From Amphiura filiformis (lineage: Eukaryota > Echinodermata > Ophiuroidea > Amphilepidida > Amphiuridae), in contig NC_092637.1 in NCBI RefSeq assembly GCF_039555335.1, positions 39,892,526-39,956,525 of the forward strand: DNA of 64,000 nt, written 5' to 3'. The notes below the pieces were generated by a model. It was given only the letters and a program-made list of their open reading frames with translations, was not told where the DNA came from and searched no databases. Of the stretch, positions 36,601 to 40,895 are shown piece after piece. The position numbers were made by a program, and so were the translations under genes. Within the stretch, counting starts at the first letter, position 1; the number at the start of each line of letters is the position of its first letter.

Positions 36601-37265
36601 CAAAATGCAACATTAAATATACTTTTTACAAGCCTATTTTAATGCTCTGCATGCTATCCATGCGCCTCCATGGAAAAAAGTTCAAGTTTTGAAATATTTT
36701 CTCAAAATATCAAGAGCTATCTTAAGAACTACTGAATCAATACTAGGCTTGTTTGTACTCATTTTAATGCATTTTTCATGCTGATTCCAAATATGGTCAT
36801 GAAAATTTACATTTCTGAAATTTTTGAATTTCTGAAATTTTTTTGAAACTTGTCGTCTGCAGTCGACACCCGCGTGAAGAGAGTTAAGAATTTCCTATGA
36901 GCTTACAAAATTGATCATGCTAAATTATTAATCTGCAAACTTTCCTCTTTCACATGCATTATAAACTGAGTAAATGTGATAAATATTTCTTGGCAAAAAC
37001 TCATAGTAAACATGGCAGACCCCTCTGATATCTGGCCTATTTTTGCCAAAAGTGTTAATTCGGTTTAAAATGTCTTTATTTGTAATCTTAACATCTATCG
37101 ATCTTTAAATCTAATTTTGACTCGTGTCATTTTTGTAGGAGGTATAGGAACATCAAGCATTTGAAATTTACAGACGATCTTGCCTCACCCACTTTTACTG
37201 AAGCCCCATTTGTTTTGGATGATAAAGGAATGACGTCACGTCCGGAAAATGACACCGGTTTGTAA
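463..37265 (+). CDS. SRCR-HYR single-pass transmembrane receptor gene (3' part, 24 exons)
   Basis: One gene spans this interval. Exons: 463-660, 1664-1785, 4378-4585, 5151-5333, 7450-7587, 8988-9109, 10064-10262, 10565-10756, 12500-12655, 14642-14893, 16642-16890, 17669-17950, 18962-19210, 20587-20850, 21171-21419, 22268-22516, 22804-23055, 24156-24407, 27807-28058, 28682-28933, 29702-29968, 32548-32790, 35415-35535, 37139-37265. Each has AG/GT borders and compatible phases, for about 1,690 residues. Order: half SRCR, four SRCR, thirteen HYR, transmembrane helix, 43-residue tail. SRCR domains bind proteins or polyanions in scavenger and immune receptors; HYR is an immunoglobulin-like adhesion fold known from hyalin. 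A type I cell-surface receptor for recognition or adhesion is inferred; the ligand is unknown. The signal peptide and further domains lie upstream of the window. Splicing is predicted, not observed. Confidence 0.88.
979..1166. mobile_element. Short TA-flanked inverted-repeat element (MITE)
   Basis: Left end TACAGGGTGTCT (979-990) is matched in reverse complement by AGACACCCTGTA (1155-1166). The TA at each end fits the TA target duplication of mariner/Tc1-type elements. No coding capacity. Confidence 0.6.
1664..1785 (+). CDS. Exon: N-terminal half of SRCR domain B
   Basis: It enters in phase 1 after AAAATTAG and leaves in phase 0 at GAG|GTAAGC. The translation has I-R-L-I-G-G-G, G-R-V-E-V-Y, E-W-G-G-I-C-D and the W of the SRCR core. 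It joins the exon at 4378, where V-A-C-R-Q continues the domain, to give a complete six-cysteine domain. A short MITE begins only 23 bases past its donor. Confidence 0.88.
1809..2297. mobile_element. MITE with 5-bp TTTAG target duplication
   Basis: Terminal repeats CAGTCCTGTACAATGATTTT (from 1809) and its reverse complement (ending 2297) are directly flanked by TTTAG at 1804-1808 and 2298-2302. Each inner end bears the same perfect 18-base palindrome (1835-1852 and 2254-2271). No ORF of transposase size. The element sits 23 bases after a receptor exon donor. Confidence 0.75.
2880..3290. repeat. Two-copy tandem duplication, unit about 199 bp
   Basis: A unit beginning AAGCGCTCTTTA(A)GCAAAGTC at 2880 recurs at 3079 with scattered substitutions and small indels, including GAATTTACAACCGTA and TTTTTGCACAA in both. 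Intronic, non-coding. Confidence 0.7.
3687..4163 (+). mobile_element. CACGG-family MITE, copy 1
   Basis: Full-length copy bounded by CACGGTTGTTTGATG and CATCAAACAACCGTG, with TATA directly on both sides (3683-3686, 4164-4167). The inside is AT-rich, without transposase. Members of this family recur four more times in the same gene. Confidence 0.8.
4192..4347. mobile_element. MITE abutting the SRCR-B acceptor
   Basis: Termini TATAATTGAAGACCGAATTA (from 4192) and the matching reverse complement ending at 4347 enclose a GC-richer centre with TGACGTC on both arms. The 3' end is 30 bases from the exon at 4378. Its termini resemble those of the element at 27074-27474. Confidence 0.65.
4378..4585 (+). 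CDS. Exon: C-terminal half of SRCR domain B
   Basis: It begins in phase 0 after ATATTCCAG with V-A-C-R-Q-K-G-F and ends in phase 1 at the sequence for V-I-C-R-L before GTAAGT. The I-W-L-D-D-M-D-C signature and all expected cysteines are present. The 3' end of the upstream intron is a MITE that stops 30 bases before the exon, so part of the acceptor region is transposon-flanked. Confidence 0.9.
4661..4905 (+). repeat. Dispersed ~245-bp repeat, copy 1
   Basis: Starts TAACTCTCTCCAAGCGGGTG and contains GTCGACTGCAGACGA. Closely related copies occur at 26592-26839 (same strand) and 36641-36887 (opposite strand). Function and class unknown. Confidence 0.65.
5151..5333 (+). CDS. Exon: N-terminal two-thirds of SRCR domain C
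   Basis: Phase 1 acceptor CAAAATAG and phase 1 donor CAG|GTCGGT. It encodes [17 protein letters not shown] and G-S-V-C-N-D-G-W, then continues through I-A-C-T-H-L-G-Y without the phase 0 intron used in domains B and D. The donor is a little weak (GTCGGT). The next usable exon is either the decayed copy at 5507 or the intact one at 7450; only the latter keeps the frame open. Confidence 0.85.
5507..5629 (+). pseudogene. Decayed SRCR C-terminal-half exon (possible poison exon)
   Basis: A 123-base segment keeps an AG acceptor (TTTACAAAG) and a strong donor (GAAG|GTACGTG), both phase 1. In the expected frame it starts G-F-S-Y-G, like the start of other second-half SRCR exons, but reaches TGA four codons before its end. 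The typical L-D-C motif and the Tyr-Leu-Lys-Asp stretch are found in a different frame, so an internal frameshift has occurred. Inclusion would truncate the receptor. Whether it is ever spliced in cannot be judged from DNA. Confidence 0.55.
6624..6969. mobile_element. TTAA-type hairpin MITE
   Basis: GGGGGTACTACACCCCTGGC at the left is matched by GGGCAGGGGTGTAGTACCCC at the right. TTAA precedes the left end (6624-6627); the right flank is altered. A truncated relative ends in TTAA at 18852-18855. TTAA targets are typical of piggyBac and Kolobok families. Confidence 0.6.
7269..7389. repeat. Hairpin with 21-bp arms
   Basis: GAAATTGTACAAAATAATGC (from 7269) is repeated in reverse complement ending at 7389. 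The loop is about 79 bases. Probably a small MITE; it lies 60 bases before a receptor exon. Confidence 0.55.
7450..7587 (+). CDS. Exon: C-terminal half of SRCR domain C
   Basis: Acceptor GTTTACAG and donor G|GTAAGA, phase 1 to 1. It encodes [14 protein letters not shown], then R-Q-C and A-I-S-C, completing six cysteines when joined to the exon at 5151. It is about six codons shorter at its start than the equivalent exon of domain E, so the loop before the D-x-x-C motif is reduced. Confidence 0.83.
7877..8343 (+). mobile_element. CACGG-family MITE, copy 2
   Basis: Same termini as the copy at 3687. TTAG stands directly at both flanks (7873-7876 and 8344-8347), so the target duplication is four bases. 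Confidence 0.8.
8391..8786 (+). mobile_element. CACGG-family MITE, copy 3 (internally deleted)
   Basis: Same family, about 80 bases shorter near its left end, flanked by ATGG on both sides (8387-8390, 8787-8790). It is only 47 bases from copy 2. Confidence 0.8.
8988..9109 (+). CDS. Exon: N-terminal half of SRCR domain D
   Basis: A strong pyrimidine tract and TTTTCTCAG precede it; it enters in phase 1 and leaves in phase 0 at GTG|GTATGT. The peptide includes [19 protein letters not shown] and I-C-P-N-D-W-G. Length (122 bases) and phases equal the first-half exon of domain B, suggesting the two arose by duplication. Confidence 0.88.
9176..9235. repeat. 20-bp minisatellite, three units
   Basis: GTGGATATAACTATCAACGA in three head-to-tail units with one or two changes each. 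Non-coding, in the intron of SRCR-D. Confidence 0.75.
9870..10017. mobile_element. Short GC-richer inverted-repeat element
   Basis: GCCATCTTGTGGGTAC (9870-9885) and GTACCCACAAGATGGC (10002-10017) form the arms. The body is CpG-rich compared with its surroundings. Likely a MITE; it ends 46 bases before a receptor exon. Confidence 0.5.
10064..10262 (+). CDS. Exon: C-terminal half of SRCR domain D
   Basis: Phase 0 start after CTTCCAG with V-C-K-Y-L-G-F; phase 1 end at G|GTAAGT. It contains [19 protein letters not shown] and G-V-L-C. Six cysteines are present in the joined domain. A short inverted-repeat element (9870-10017) lies just upstream and a CT-rich tract just downstream. Confidence 0.9.
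10273..10340. repeat. CT-rich low-complexity tract
   Basis: Pyrimidine-only run of CTC and CTT triplets directly after the SRCR-D donor. Low-complexity sequence; apparent ORFs here are compositional. Confidence 0.7.
10565..10756 (+). CDS. Exon: N-terminal two-thirds of SRCR domain E
   Basis: Acceptor TTTCAACAG and donor CAG|GTGTGT, phase 1 to 1. It encodes D-L-R-L-V, a loop of about ten extra residues ([10 protein letters not shown]), G-R-V-E-V-Y-H-R-G and V-V-C-R-Q-L-G-F. Like domain C it lacks the phase 0 intron. Only 302 bases separate it from domain D, so D and E form a compact pair. Confidence 0.88.
10817..11274 (+). mobile_element. CACGG-family MITE, copy 4
   Basis: Left end CACGGTTGTTTGATG is intact; the right end is altered (AATCAAACAGCTGTG). 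CTAC at 10813-10816 recurs at 11277-11280, two bases beyond the element end, consistent with a slightly eroded four-base duplication. Confidence 0.7.
11275..12499. other. Intron of SRCR-E, nothing recognised
   Basis: Non-coding, with moderately GC-rich stretches around 12130-12330. An open frame of about 100 codons there (12136-12462) shows no recognisable domain, and I do not call it a gene. Confidence 0.4.
12500..12655 (+). CDS. Exon: C-terminal half of SRCR domain E
   Basis: Acceptor TCACCCACAG and donor A|GTAAGA, phase 1 to 1. It encodes [24 protein letters not shown] and V-V-C-S-E. It completes the last SRCR domain; the next exon starts the HYR series. Confidence 0.87.
13164..13193. repeat. 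Perfect 30-bp palindrome
   Basis: AATTTCGTTCTGGTA followed by its exact reverse complement, without spacer. It lies within the 12904-14412 transposon and could extrude as a cruciform. Confidence 0.85.
13768..14122 (+). repeat. GGGGCGGC-rich dispersed repeat, copy 1
   Basis: Begins GCGTATTTTTTTTTGGGGGG, carries several GGGGCGGC(A/C)AAA words and ends GCGGCCACGGTACGCCA. Related copies are at 48048-48361 (reverse) and 58232-58578. Class unknown. Confidence 0.6.
14642..14893 (+). CDS. Exon: HYR domain 1
   Basis: 252 bases, phase 1-1. The domain opens with [11 protein letters not shown], has W-M-E-P-W-A-A-D-D in the middle, V-T-Y-L-F near the end and closes with G-C-T-F-D-I. HYR domains are Ig-like modules found in hyalin and in complement-linked proteins. 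It is of the odd-numbered subtype, ending in a G-I-P-G linker. The intron before it is filled by a nested transposon (12904-14412). Confidence 0.9.
14894..16641. other. Intron between HYR1 and HYR2, nothing recognised
   Basis: AT-rich intronic sequence with two short homopolymer A or T runs (15588-15601, 15882-15890). I see no RNA gene or element end. Confidence 0.4.
16642..16890 (+). CDS. Exon: HYR domain 2
   Basis: 249 bases, phase 1-1, acceptor ATTCATAG and donor ATAG|GTAGGC. Motifs: [22 protein letters not shown] and Y-C-N-F-T-V-N-V. Several N-x-S/T sites suggest glycosylation of an extracellular domain. Confidence 0.92.
16933..17030. repeat. Dispersed repeat fragment, copy 1
   Basis: TATAGTGCGCTACGCACAGG and CACAACGCCTA, then GGTTGTCGCTGACCACTACG, are shared with 35800-35880. 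The sequence is not foldable as a tRNA by eye. Class unknown. Confidence 0.45.
17669..17950 (+). CDS. Exon: HYR domain 3 with Gly/Ser-rich leader
   Basis: 282 bases, phase 1-1, the longest HYR exon. The usual D-T-T-P-P entry is replaced by a flexible leader ([14 protein letters not shown]) before T-N-C-P. It then has W-Q-D-P-W, V-T-Y-I-F and [10 protein letters not shown]. The leader may act as a hinge between domain pairs (inference). Confidence 0.9.
18103..18398. mobile_element. GC-ended hairpin MITE
   Basis: ATTCTCGCGTTTCACAATAC (from 18103) matches in reverse the segment ending at 18398, extending through GATGCGC and CAGCGGT/ACCGCTG with a few mismatches. Arms are about 45 bases. Confidence 0.65.
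18475..18615. repeat. AACGTTTT-rich dispersed element, copy 1
   Basis: Multiple AAAACGTTTT words with CAGCAAGCACAAA at one end. A related region is at 41395-41592, where TTTGTGTTTGCTGGGTAG forms an end. Likely a MITE family. Confidence 0.45.
18640..18855. mobile_element. Truncated TTAA-type MITE
   Basis: Matches one half of the hairpin element at 6624-6969 and ends GGGTGTAGTACCCC followed by TTAA. The opposite end is missing. Confidence 0.55.
18962..19210 (+). CDS. Exon: HYR domain 4
   Basis: 249 bases, phase 1-1, acceptor GTTTTCCAG and donor [18 protein letters not shown] opens the domain; the usual proline after the first cysteine is histidine here. W-N-E-P-F and S-C-V-F-T-V-T-V follow. 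Even-numbered subtype. Confidence 0.92.
19308..20443. mobile_element. 1.1-kb TIR element in the HYR4-HYR5 intron
   Basis: ATAAATGCGCTTTTATAAAT (from 19308), continuing into GCGCACGTGAC, is matched by the reverse complement ending at 20443. The terminal repeat is itself composed of two ATAAATGCGC words. No transposase motif found inside. Confidence 0.7.
20587..20850 (+). CDS. Exon: HYR domain 5
   Basis: 264 bases if the acceptor is CACCAG at 20586; a second in-phase AG at 20597-20598 would make the exon 12 bases shorter. Leader D-T-T-T-A-P-T-H-D, then F-Y-C-P-T-N, W-S-E-P-V-A, V-A-Y-N-F and [11 protein letters not shown]. The polypyrimidine tract is weak, so the exact start is uncertain. Confidence 0.82.
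21171..21419 (+). CDS. Exon: HYR domain 6
   Basis: 249 bases, phase 1-1. [14 protein letters not shown], then [10 protein letters not shown], where a cysteine replaces the usual hydrophobic residue before the tryptophan. It ends [10 protein letters not shown]. The additional cysteine gives an odd number and may be free or may form a different bond (inference). Confidence 0.92.
21605..21870. mobile_element. Hairpin MITE with AT-rich loop
   Basis: GCAGTTTTGGGACACTTTG (21616-21634) is inverted at 21838-21856, and flanking AGGTCA/TGACCT words also pair. The loop is nearly pure AT. The open frame through it is compositional. Confidence 0.6.
22268..22516 (+). CDS. Exon: HYR domain 7
   Basis: 249 bases, phase 1-1, acceptor CAATTGCAG and donor [36 protein letters not shown] and T-C-R-F-E-V-N-V are all present, close to the HYR consensus. 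Confidence 0.93.
22804..23055 (+). CDS. Exon: HYR domain 8
   Basis: 252 bases, phase 1-1, acceptor ATTTTCAG and donor [38 protein letters not shown] and K-C-E-F-G-I-R-I. Only 287 bases separate it from domain 7. Confidence 0.93.
23582..23728. mobile_element. CCGCTTGCCGCT-family MITE, short copy
   Basis: TGCTGGTTTCATACTACCCT leads to CCGCTTGCCGCTGAGCGGC. The right end has GCGGCAAGCGGCAGGAAAGTA and TGCTGGG. The termini equal those of the larger element at 24452-25472. Confidence 0.65.
24156..24407 (+). CDS. Exon: HYR domain 9
   Basis: 252 bases, phase 1-1, acceptor TTTGACAG and donor [38 protein letters not shown] and E-C-V-F-T-I-T-I. A large GC-rich inverted-repeat element starts about 45 bases after its donor. 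Confidence 0.92.
24452..25472. mobile_element. CCGCTTGCCGCT-family element, 1-kb copy
   Basis: Left end ATGCTAGTTTCATACTTTCT plus ACCGCTTGCCGCTGAGCGGC; right end GCGGCAAGCGGCAGGAAAGT then ATAAAACCAGCAT. The body is GC-richer, with several GAGCGGCA/TGCCGCTC words. It carries no recognisable transposase. It starts within 45 bases of the HYR9 donor. Confidence 0.7.
25894..25950. repeat. (CATAA)n microsatellite
   Basis: About nine CATAA units followed by three CAGAA variants. Open frames here (runs of CYVML on the reverse strand) are artefacts of the repeat. Confidence 0.9.
26133..26515 (-). pseudogene. Non-LTR retrotransposon reverse-transcriptase C-terminal fragment
   Basis: On the minus strand the translation reads [33 protein letters not shown] and then [12 protein letters not shown]. 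This is the conserved region after the RT domain of many LINE elements (CR1/L2/Jockey-like). TAA follows A-P-D, and TGA replaces the tryptophan expected before N-K-L-P. Both are in one frame, so this is a dead copy decayed by point mutation. Precise clade not assigned. Confidence 0.75.
26592..26839 (+). repeat. Dispersed ~245-bp repeat, copy 2
   Basis: Same family as 4661-4905: TTAACTCTCTTCACACGGGT, GTCGACTGCAGACGA and ATGGCTAGCATGAAGAGCAT at the end. Confidence 0.65.
27074..27474. mobile_element. TATAATTAAAGAC-ended MITE
   Basis: TATAATTAAAGACAGAGATA (from 27074) through AATTTATCGCGTCTGA is matched inverted by the segment ending TTTAATTATA at 27474. The termini are related to 4192-4347. Confidence 0.7.
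27807..28058 (+). CDS. Exon: HYR domain 10
   Basis: 252 bases, phase 1-1. The start is set by the AG at 27805-27806, which restores [14 protein letters not shown] in the HYR frame; upstream codons that stay open are intronic. [13 protein letters not shown] and V-C-N-F-T-V-V-I follow. The donor TCAG|GTAAGT is strong. A truncated MITE starts about 60 bases later. Confidence 0.9.
28119..28487 (-). mobile_element. CACGG-family MITE, copy 5 (truncated, reverse)
   Basis: Reverse orientation; only the end CATCAAACAACCGTG (28473-28487) remains. About 100 bases of the other end are missing, the break being near 28119, close to the HYR10 donor. Confidence 0.7.
28682..28933 (+). CDS. Exon: HYR domain 11
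   Basis: 252 bases, phase 1-1, acceptor GTTTTCAG and donor [36 protein letters not shown] and A-C-S-F-N-I-N. Typical HYR domain. Confidence 0.93.
29119..29297. mobile_element. Small hairpin MITE
   Basis: AATTCATACT (29119-29128), AAATCCATTTT and GGCATACCTTGTT on the left pair with AACAAGGTATG, AAAATGGATTT and AGTATGAATT on the right. The loop is GC-rich (TGCTACGCAGCA). Confidence 0.65.
29702..29968 (+). CDS. Exon: HYR domain 12
   Basis: 267 bases, phase 1-1, acceptor GTTCGCAG and donor [38 protein letters not shown] and A-C-S-F-T-V-T-I. The carboxy end is about five residues longer than in its neighbours (A-T-V-T-I-E-T), which lengthens the linker to domain 13. Confidence 0.92.
30105..30132. 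repeat. GC-only hairpin, 13-bp arms
   Basis: GGGCGGGTGCGGC, then GT, then the exact reverse complement, in otherwise AT-rich intron sequence. It is followed by TTTATT rather than a T-run. Possible structured RNA or the remains of an element end. Confidence 0.85.
31107..31226. repeat. Near-perfect 120-bp foldback
   Basis: Arms of about 55 bases around 31159-31161: AATGGGGAATAACAAACGTA pairs with TACGTTTTGTGTTATTCCCC, AAAGTTAAAA pairs with TTTTAACTTT, and AATATGACA with TGTCATATT. The loop is almost absent. Confidence 0.7.
31535..31660. repeat. Dispersed 'TATGGAAGACATGA' repeat, copy 1
   Basis: CTATGGAAGACATGATTTTA, TCCCACAAAGGAAGGTGTAG and TATGTGGAAGATTAATGTCA correspond to a more intact copy at 60860-61030. 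Class unknown. Confidence 0.5.
31741..32547 (-). pseudogene. 5'-truncated LINE, reverse-transcriptase C-terminal part
   Basis: On the minus strand: [34 protein letters not shown], then TAG at 32368-32366 where tryptophan is expected. The same frame continues [18 protein letters not shown], further stops, and later the C-D-C-G...H-L-L-C-C-P zinc-knuckle region, ending at 31769. An (AAG)n-like tail follows near 31741. This is a dead non-LTR element. Its 5' truncation point coincides with the acceptor of HYR13. Confidence 0.85.
32548..32790 (+). CDS. Exon: HYR domain 13 (membrane-proximal, divergent)
   Basis: 243 bases, phase 1-1, AG at 32546-32547 and donor AAAG|GTTAGT. The entry is atypical ([11 protein letters not shown]), followed by [17 protein letters not shown] and P-C-T-F-T-V-K-C. 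It is the shortest HYR and has four cysteines. Its acceptor lies within or at the very end of an antisense LINE fragment (31741-32547). The domain joins directly to the transmembrane exon. Confidence 0.83.
33171..33500. repeat. 100-bp tandem repeat, three full units
   Basis: Units start at 33171, 33271 and 33402, with a 31-base partial unit between the second and third. They are almost identical (GGTCCGATTCCCGTTCGT, CTATGCGTTGTGGCCGCTAA, CAACGTCCGACAAATGACCG). The long open frame here is produced by the repeat. Confidence 0.9.
34079..34114. repeat. Perfect 36-bp palindrome
   Basis: CGTTTCAAGTTTTGTGCA followed by its exact reverse complement without spacer. An imperfect copy lies at 34488-34519. 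Confidence 0.9.
34675..35414. other. Intron before the transmembrane exon
   Basis: AT-rich, with several GTCACTATGTGA(T/A)AC words (for example near 34990, 35070 and 35140) that resemble the GCCACTATGG words at 56.4-57.0 kb. No gene recognised. Confidence 0.4.
35415..35535 (+). CDS. Exon: juxtamembrane stalk and transmembrane helix
   Basis: Phase 1 start after TGTTTCCAG and phase 2 end at AGAAG|GTATGC. A polar stalk ([12 protein letters not shown]) leads into about 23 apolar residues starting [11 protein letters not shown] and ending L-L-L-V-C-F, followed by arginines. This is a typical type I membrane anchor with a basic stop-transfer segment. A cysteine at each half of the helix could be acylated or pair in dimers (inference). 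Confidence 0.88.
35536..37138. other. Last intron of the receptor gene
   Basis: Contains a repeat fragment at 35800-35880 shared with 16933-17030, a T-run at 35986-35999, and the reverse copy of a dispersed repeat at 36641-36887. Otherwise unassigned. Confidence 0.5.
36641..36887 (-). repeat. Dispersed ~245-bp repeat, copy 3 (reverse)
   Basis: Reverse complement of the family at 4661 and 26592; ends CTGCAGTCGACACCCGCGTG then AAGAGAGTTAA. Confidence 0.65.
37139..37265 (+). CDS. Exon: cytoplasmic tail and stop codon
   Basis: The exon begins after TTTTTGTAG and completes an arginine split with the previous exon, giving R-R-R-Y-R at the membrane face. The tail is 43 residues, contains an acidic L-D-D-K stretch and a S-P-T-F-T segment, and ends E-N-D-T-G-L before TAA at 37263-37265. 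T-G-L at the carboxy terminus fits a class I PDZ-ligand pattern (S/T-x-hydrophobic). I see no clear ITAM, ITIM or kinase domain, so signalling through a PDZ adaptor is a reasonable guess. Confidence 0.85.
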
Positions 37266-37498
37266 GCAGTGATATCAAAAGTACTCACCGTCGAGACAAC
37301 GAAATCCAGGGGGAAAGTAAAATGTAGCTAAATTGGAAACCTGGCACTACTGTTCATGCTCTCTATGTTAAAGCCTGAAGTTTATTGCGGAGTTTATGAA
37401 TATATTAGATGAAAGAAGGGCAATATGTTATTCAGAATGTAAATTATTTCTAATGTGCAAATGTTTGCGTTCAATTGTCTGCATGACTCTTATTCATA

Positions 37499-38280
37499 CA
37501 GGGTGTCCCAGAAAAAATTACCGAGTGAATAAAATTGAACGTAAGTCTAGATATAGACATCAAAATCAAAAATTTTAAAATGTAGCGAATAGCCTATTTT
37601 GTTGTGCACCACATACGAAAATACATGTATGTTATATTTTAACTTTACAAAGAACATTTGTGCCAAGAATGATAATGATCATGTGCTTACAGCTTTACGT
37701 GTGATTTTGATACCATGCAACATTAATGTTGAAGTTTTAAAAGATTTAAACTTTCCATTACAATTTCTTGGAAATATTCTGAAAACATTAATATGTGTGT
37801 GAAACTTTTAAGCCAGCTGGAATTCTTTATGAAGTAATTCTTTATGCAACATTTCTAAACATTAACGAAAAAAGATATTTACAAATACCGAGCATCATCT
37901 TACATGCAAGCTTTAATTTTCAATATCGTGCAGGTTTTCAAATTTGAACAAAACCTAATTAAATGTTTTTCAAGAAACATGTTGTTTAAAAAGAACGAAA
38001 AGGATTTCATAGAACAAAATATAAAGCCCATTGACAGCAACTACTACTGCGCATTGTGTTGAATGATCTTTCTTTCAAACTTGGAATGAAGTGAATTGGC
38101 ACATGCGTTATGTAATCGCTCATTTCTTCACGATCAGTCAACCGTTTCCAGTAAAATTAGCATATAAGATGCAGAATAAGATGTGCTTCACGCTGATGTT
38201 TCGATATTTTGATTCTGATGTCACTTTTTTTGACTTACGTCCAAATTCATTTGCCCGGTAATTTTTTCTGGGACACCCTG
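37499..38280. mobile_element. Mariner-like TA-flanked element, 0.8 kb
   Basis: CAGGGTGTCCCAGAAAAAAT (from 37499, TA before) is matched by ATTTTTTCTGGGACACCCTG ending at 38280 (TA after). No transposase reading frame of length remains. It begins 233 bases after the receptor stop codon. Confidence 0.75.
37528..37533 (+). promoter_or_regulatory. Candidate polyadenylation signal of the receptor gene
   Basis: AATAAA stands 263 bases after the stop codon. It lies inside the left end of a TA-flanked inverted-repeat transposon (37499-38280), so if used the transcript would end in transposon sequence. I noticed no earlier AATAAA in the presumed 3' UTR. Usage is unproven. Confidence 0.3.
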
Positions 38281-38952
38281 TATATCAGGAGATACCAGTA
38301 AGTCAGAGAACTTTTGTATGATTTTATTAACATCATGTGTGTCGTAATGTTGTTCCACCAGATCTTGTCTCAGTGCGTTGCTAAATATATGCTTTGTAAT
38401 GGACCCCGTGGTTCAAAAATGGCTACGTGCAGCTAGCACATACGTTAGTCATGAATGAGCGAACACATGAAGAAAGAAAATAACACTTCGTGTTACCCAA
38501 ACTTGAAATAAGCCATATCGCATGGCATTTTCCACTATCGCATCGCATTTTCCTCCTCAAAATATGCCTATTGCCCCCCCCCCCCATTTTAAAAGTGATA
38601 CGATATTTGTGATATAAATCTTCTAAATCTGCTCTTGAAAGTGCACCTCATGGGAAGAAATTGCATCCTAACTTAAAAAGTGAGGTGCTAAAAAGTTCTT
38701 AATTCCAGGGCTGCCCGATCATGCTGGGTTCCTTGTGCATTATTTATGAATAACGAATGGTCGAATAGACATCGTGTCAAAAAAAAGCTGGTCTGTAATG
38801 CGCATTCACATCTATTTGTGTTGATTTGTAGATGTGATAGTGTTAATCTTTGTGTGTTGAAGAGACTGTACTTCCGCGAGTGTGTGGGGTGGGGCGAGGG
38901 GGTATTTGCATTTGTGCTAGCTTTACATCCATAACAACACTACTTGCTGTAC
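38281..38952. other. Intergenic sequence
   Basis: No gene recognised. A C-run lies at 38573-38584 and an AT-rich stretch follows. The open frame at 38746-38934 has no domain signal. Confidence 0.4.
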
Positions 38953-39224
38953 TCTCTAAATGTAAAAGAGTGAAAAGGTCACTCTGAATTGGGAGTGAAT
39001 CCGATTTAGCTCTTTTTGAGCTGGATTTCACTCTGAAAGAGCCACACATATTTCTTCAATGATCCTCGCAATTTCAGTCTTCTGCAAAAGTCACTCTTTA
39101 TAGAGTGAAAGTTAGCTCCTATAGTTATACCCGCATGCGAAGCATGAACGGGTATATTGCCATTCTATGGTTTCTTCTCCTTCTCCTTTTCCTCCATCAA
39201 ACACAACATTCTGTCAAGGCTAGC

Positions 39225-40480
39225 GCTAAAACTACAAGGGTCACAGGGCCCATATGTGGTACACTTATAGGCCCTACCCCGTAGATTTATCCTTTGCCCA
39301 TCTTGGCCCCAGAGGTCAAAGGTCACGGGCCCCAGGGGCCCAAATGTAAAAAATACAAAGCATGCCGTTTCTCATCAAATGTAGCAGCCTCAGGGCCATG
39401 AGTTGGTACACTGATAGCCCTAGGGGTACTCTATATATACAAGTATACATGAGCCCCATATGTCATATAATATGGGCCCCAGGGCCCCAAATGTTAAAAT
39501 AAGGGGCAACAGATTGACAGGGCTAGCGCTAAAACTACAAGGGCCCCAGGGCCCATATGTGGTACACTTATGGGCCATACCCCGTAGATTTATCCTTTGC
39601 ACATCTTGGCCCAAGAGGTCAAAGGTCACGGGCCCCAGGGGCCCAAATGTGAAATACAAAGCATGCTGTTTCTCATCAAATGAAGCAGCCTCAGGGCCCT
39701 GAGTTGGTACACTGATATCTCCAGGGGTACTCTATATATACAAGTTTACATGAGTCCCATATGTCATATATTATGGGCCCCAGGGTCCCAAATGTTAAAA
39801 TAAGGGGCAACAGATTAACAAGGCTAGCTATAAAACTACAAGGGCACTAGGGCTCATATGTGGCACTTGTATCGGCCCTAAGTTGTAATGTGTGTCTTCT
39901 GCCCATTTTGGCCCCAAATGTTTAAGGCTAGGGGCCCCAGAGGCCCAAATGCTAAAACAAAGGGCCGGTCGTTTCTCAGCAAATAAAGTAGCTACAGGGT
40001 TTAGATTTGGTACACTAATAGGTCTTTAGCATTATATTGTTATATGTATATATGAACCCCATGTGTCACATAATATGGGCCCAGGGCCCCAAATGTTAAA
40101 GCAAAGGGCCGGCCGTTTTTCACCACACAAAGCTGCTTCAGAGCTCAGAGTTTGTACACAGACTGCATCTGAGAATTATATTGTTATATGTACATATGAG
40201 CCCCATATGTCACATAATATGGGCCCAGGGCCCCAAACGCTAAAACATAGGGCCAGCCGTTATTCAGTAAATAAAGCAGCTACAGTGCCCAGCTTGAGTC
40301 TACTGAGCACTTGAGAATTATACTTCAACATGTGTACATATGAGCCTCATAAGTCAAATATTATGGGCCAAGGCCCCAAAGGTTAAAAAGGGCCGTTTAT
40401 CATCAAATAAAGCAGCTTCAGGGCTCGGAGTTTGTACACAGATTGCACCTGCGAATTATATTGTTAATAACACCCACCCC
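39225..40480. repeat. ~300-bp tandem repeat, four or more units
   Basis: Key words GCTAAAACTACAAGGG, GGGCCCATATGTGGTACACT, GGGCCCCAGGGCCCAAATGT and CATATGTCATATAATATGGG recur about every 300 bases, clear at 39228, 39528 and 39828 and more degenerate to 40480. Confidence 0.8.
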
Positions 40481-40534
40481 ACCCCATTCACAGACAATAG
40501 CGTAATTATAATAGCATAGATGACAGAAACGTTA

Positions 40535-40895
40535 AGGCTGTTCTATTTAATTTACATACTCCTTCTGAAATAGCCACAAAATAGGCTGTTCCGTTTAATT
40601 TACATACTCCCTCTGAAACGGCTGTTCCATTTAATTTACATACTCCCTCTGGAACAGCTTTCCCCTAATCAAAGTGCATATTGTGAATTTCAATAGCGTA
40701 TTAGGCCTATAATAATTATAGATGATGATAATTAGAAATACCATGTGGCATACCTTTGGCTGTTCCATTTAATTTACATACTCCCTCTGAAATGATCCCA
40801 AAATAGCTGTTCCATTTAATTTACATACTCCCTCTGAAATGGCTGTTCGATATAATTTACATACTCCCTCTGGAATAGCTTTCCCCTAATCAAAT
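40535..40895. repeat. ~40-bp tandem repeat in two blocks
   Basis: GGCTGTTCCATTTAATTTAC followed by ATACTCCCTCTGAAA is repeated in blocks around 40541-40670 and 40757-40885. The whole block, including the TAATCAAA(G/T)TGCATATTGTG tail, is itself duplicated. Confidence 0.85.
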
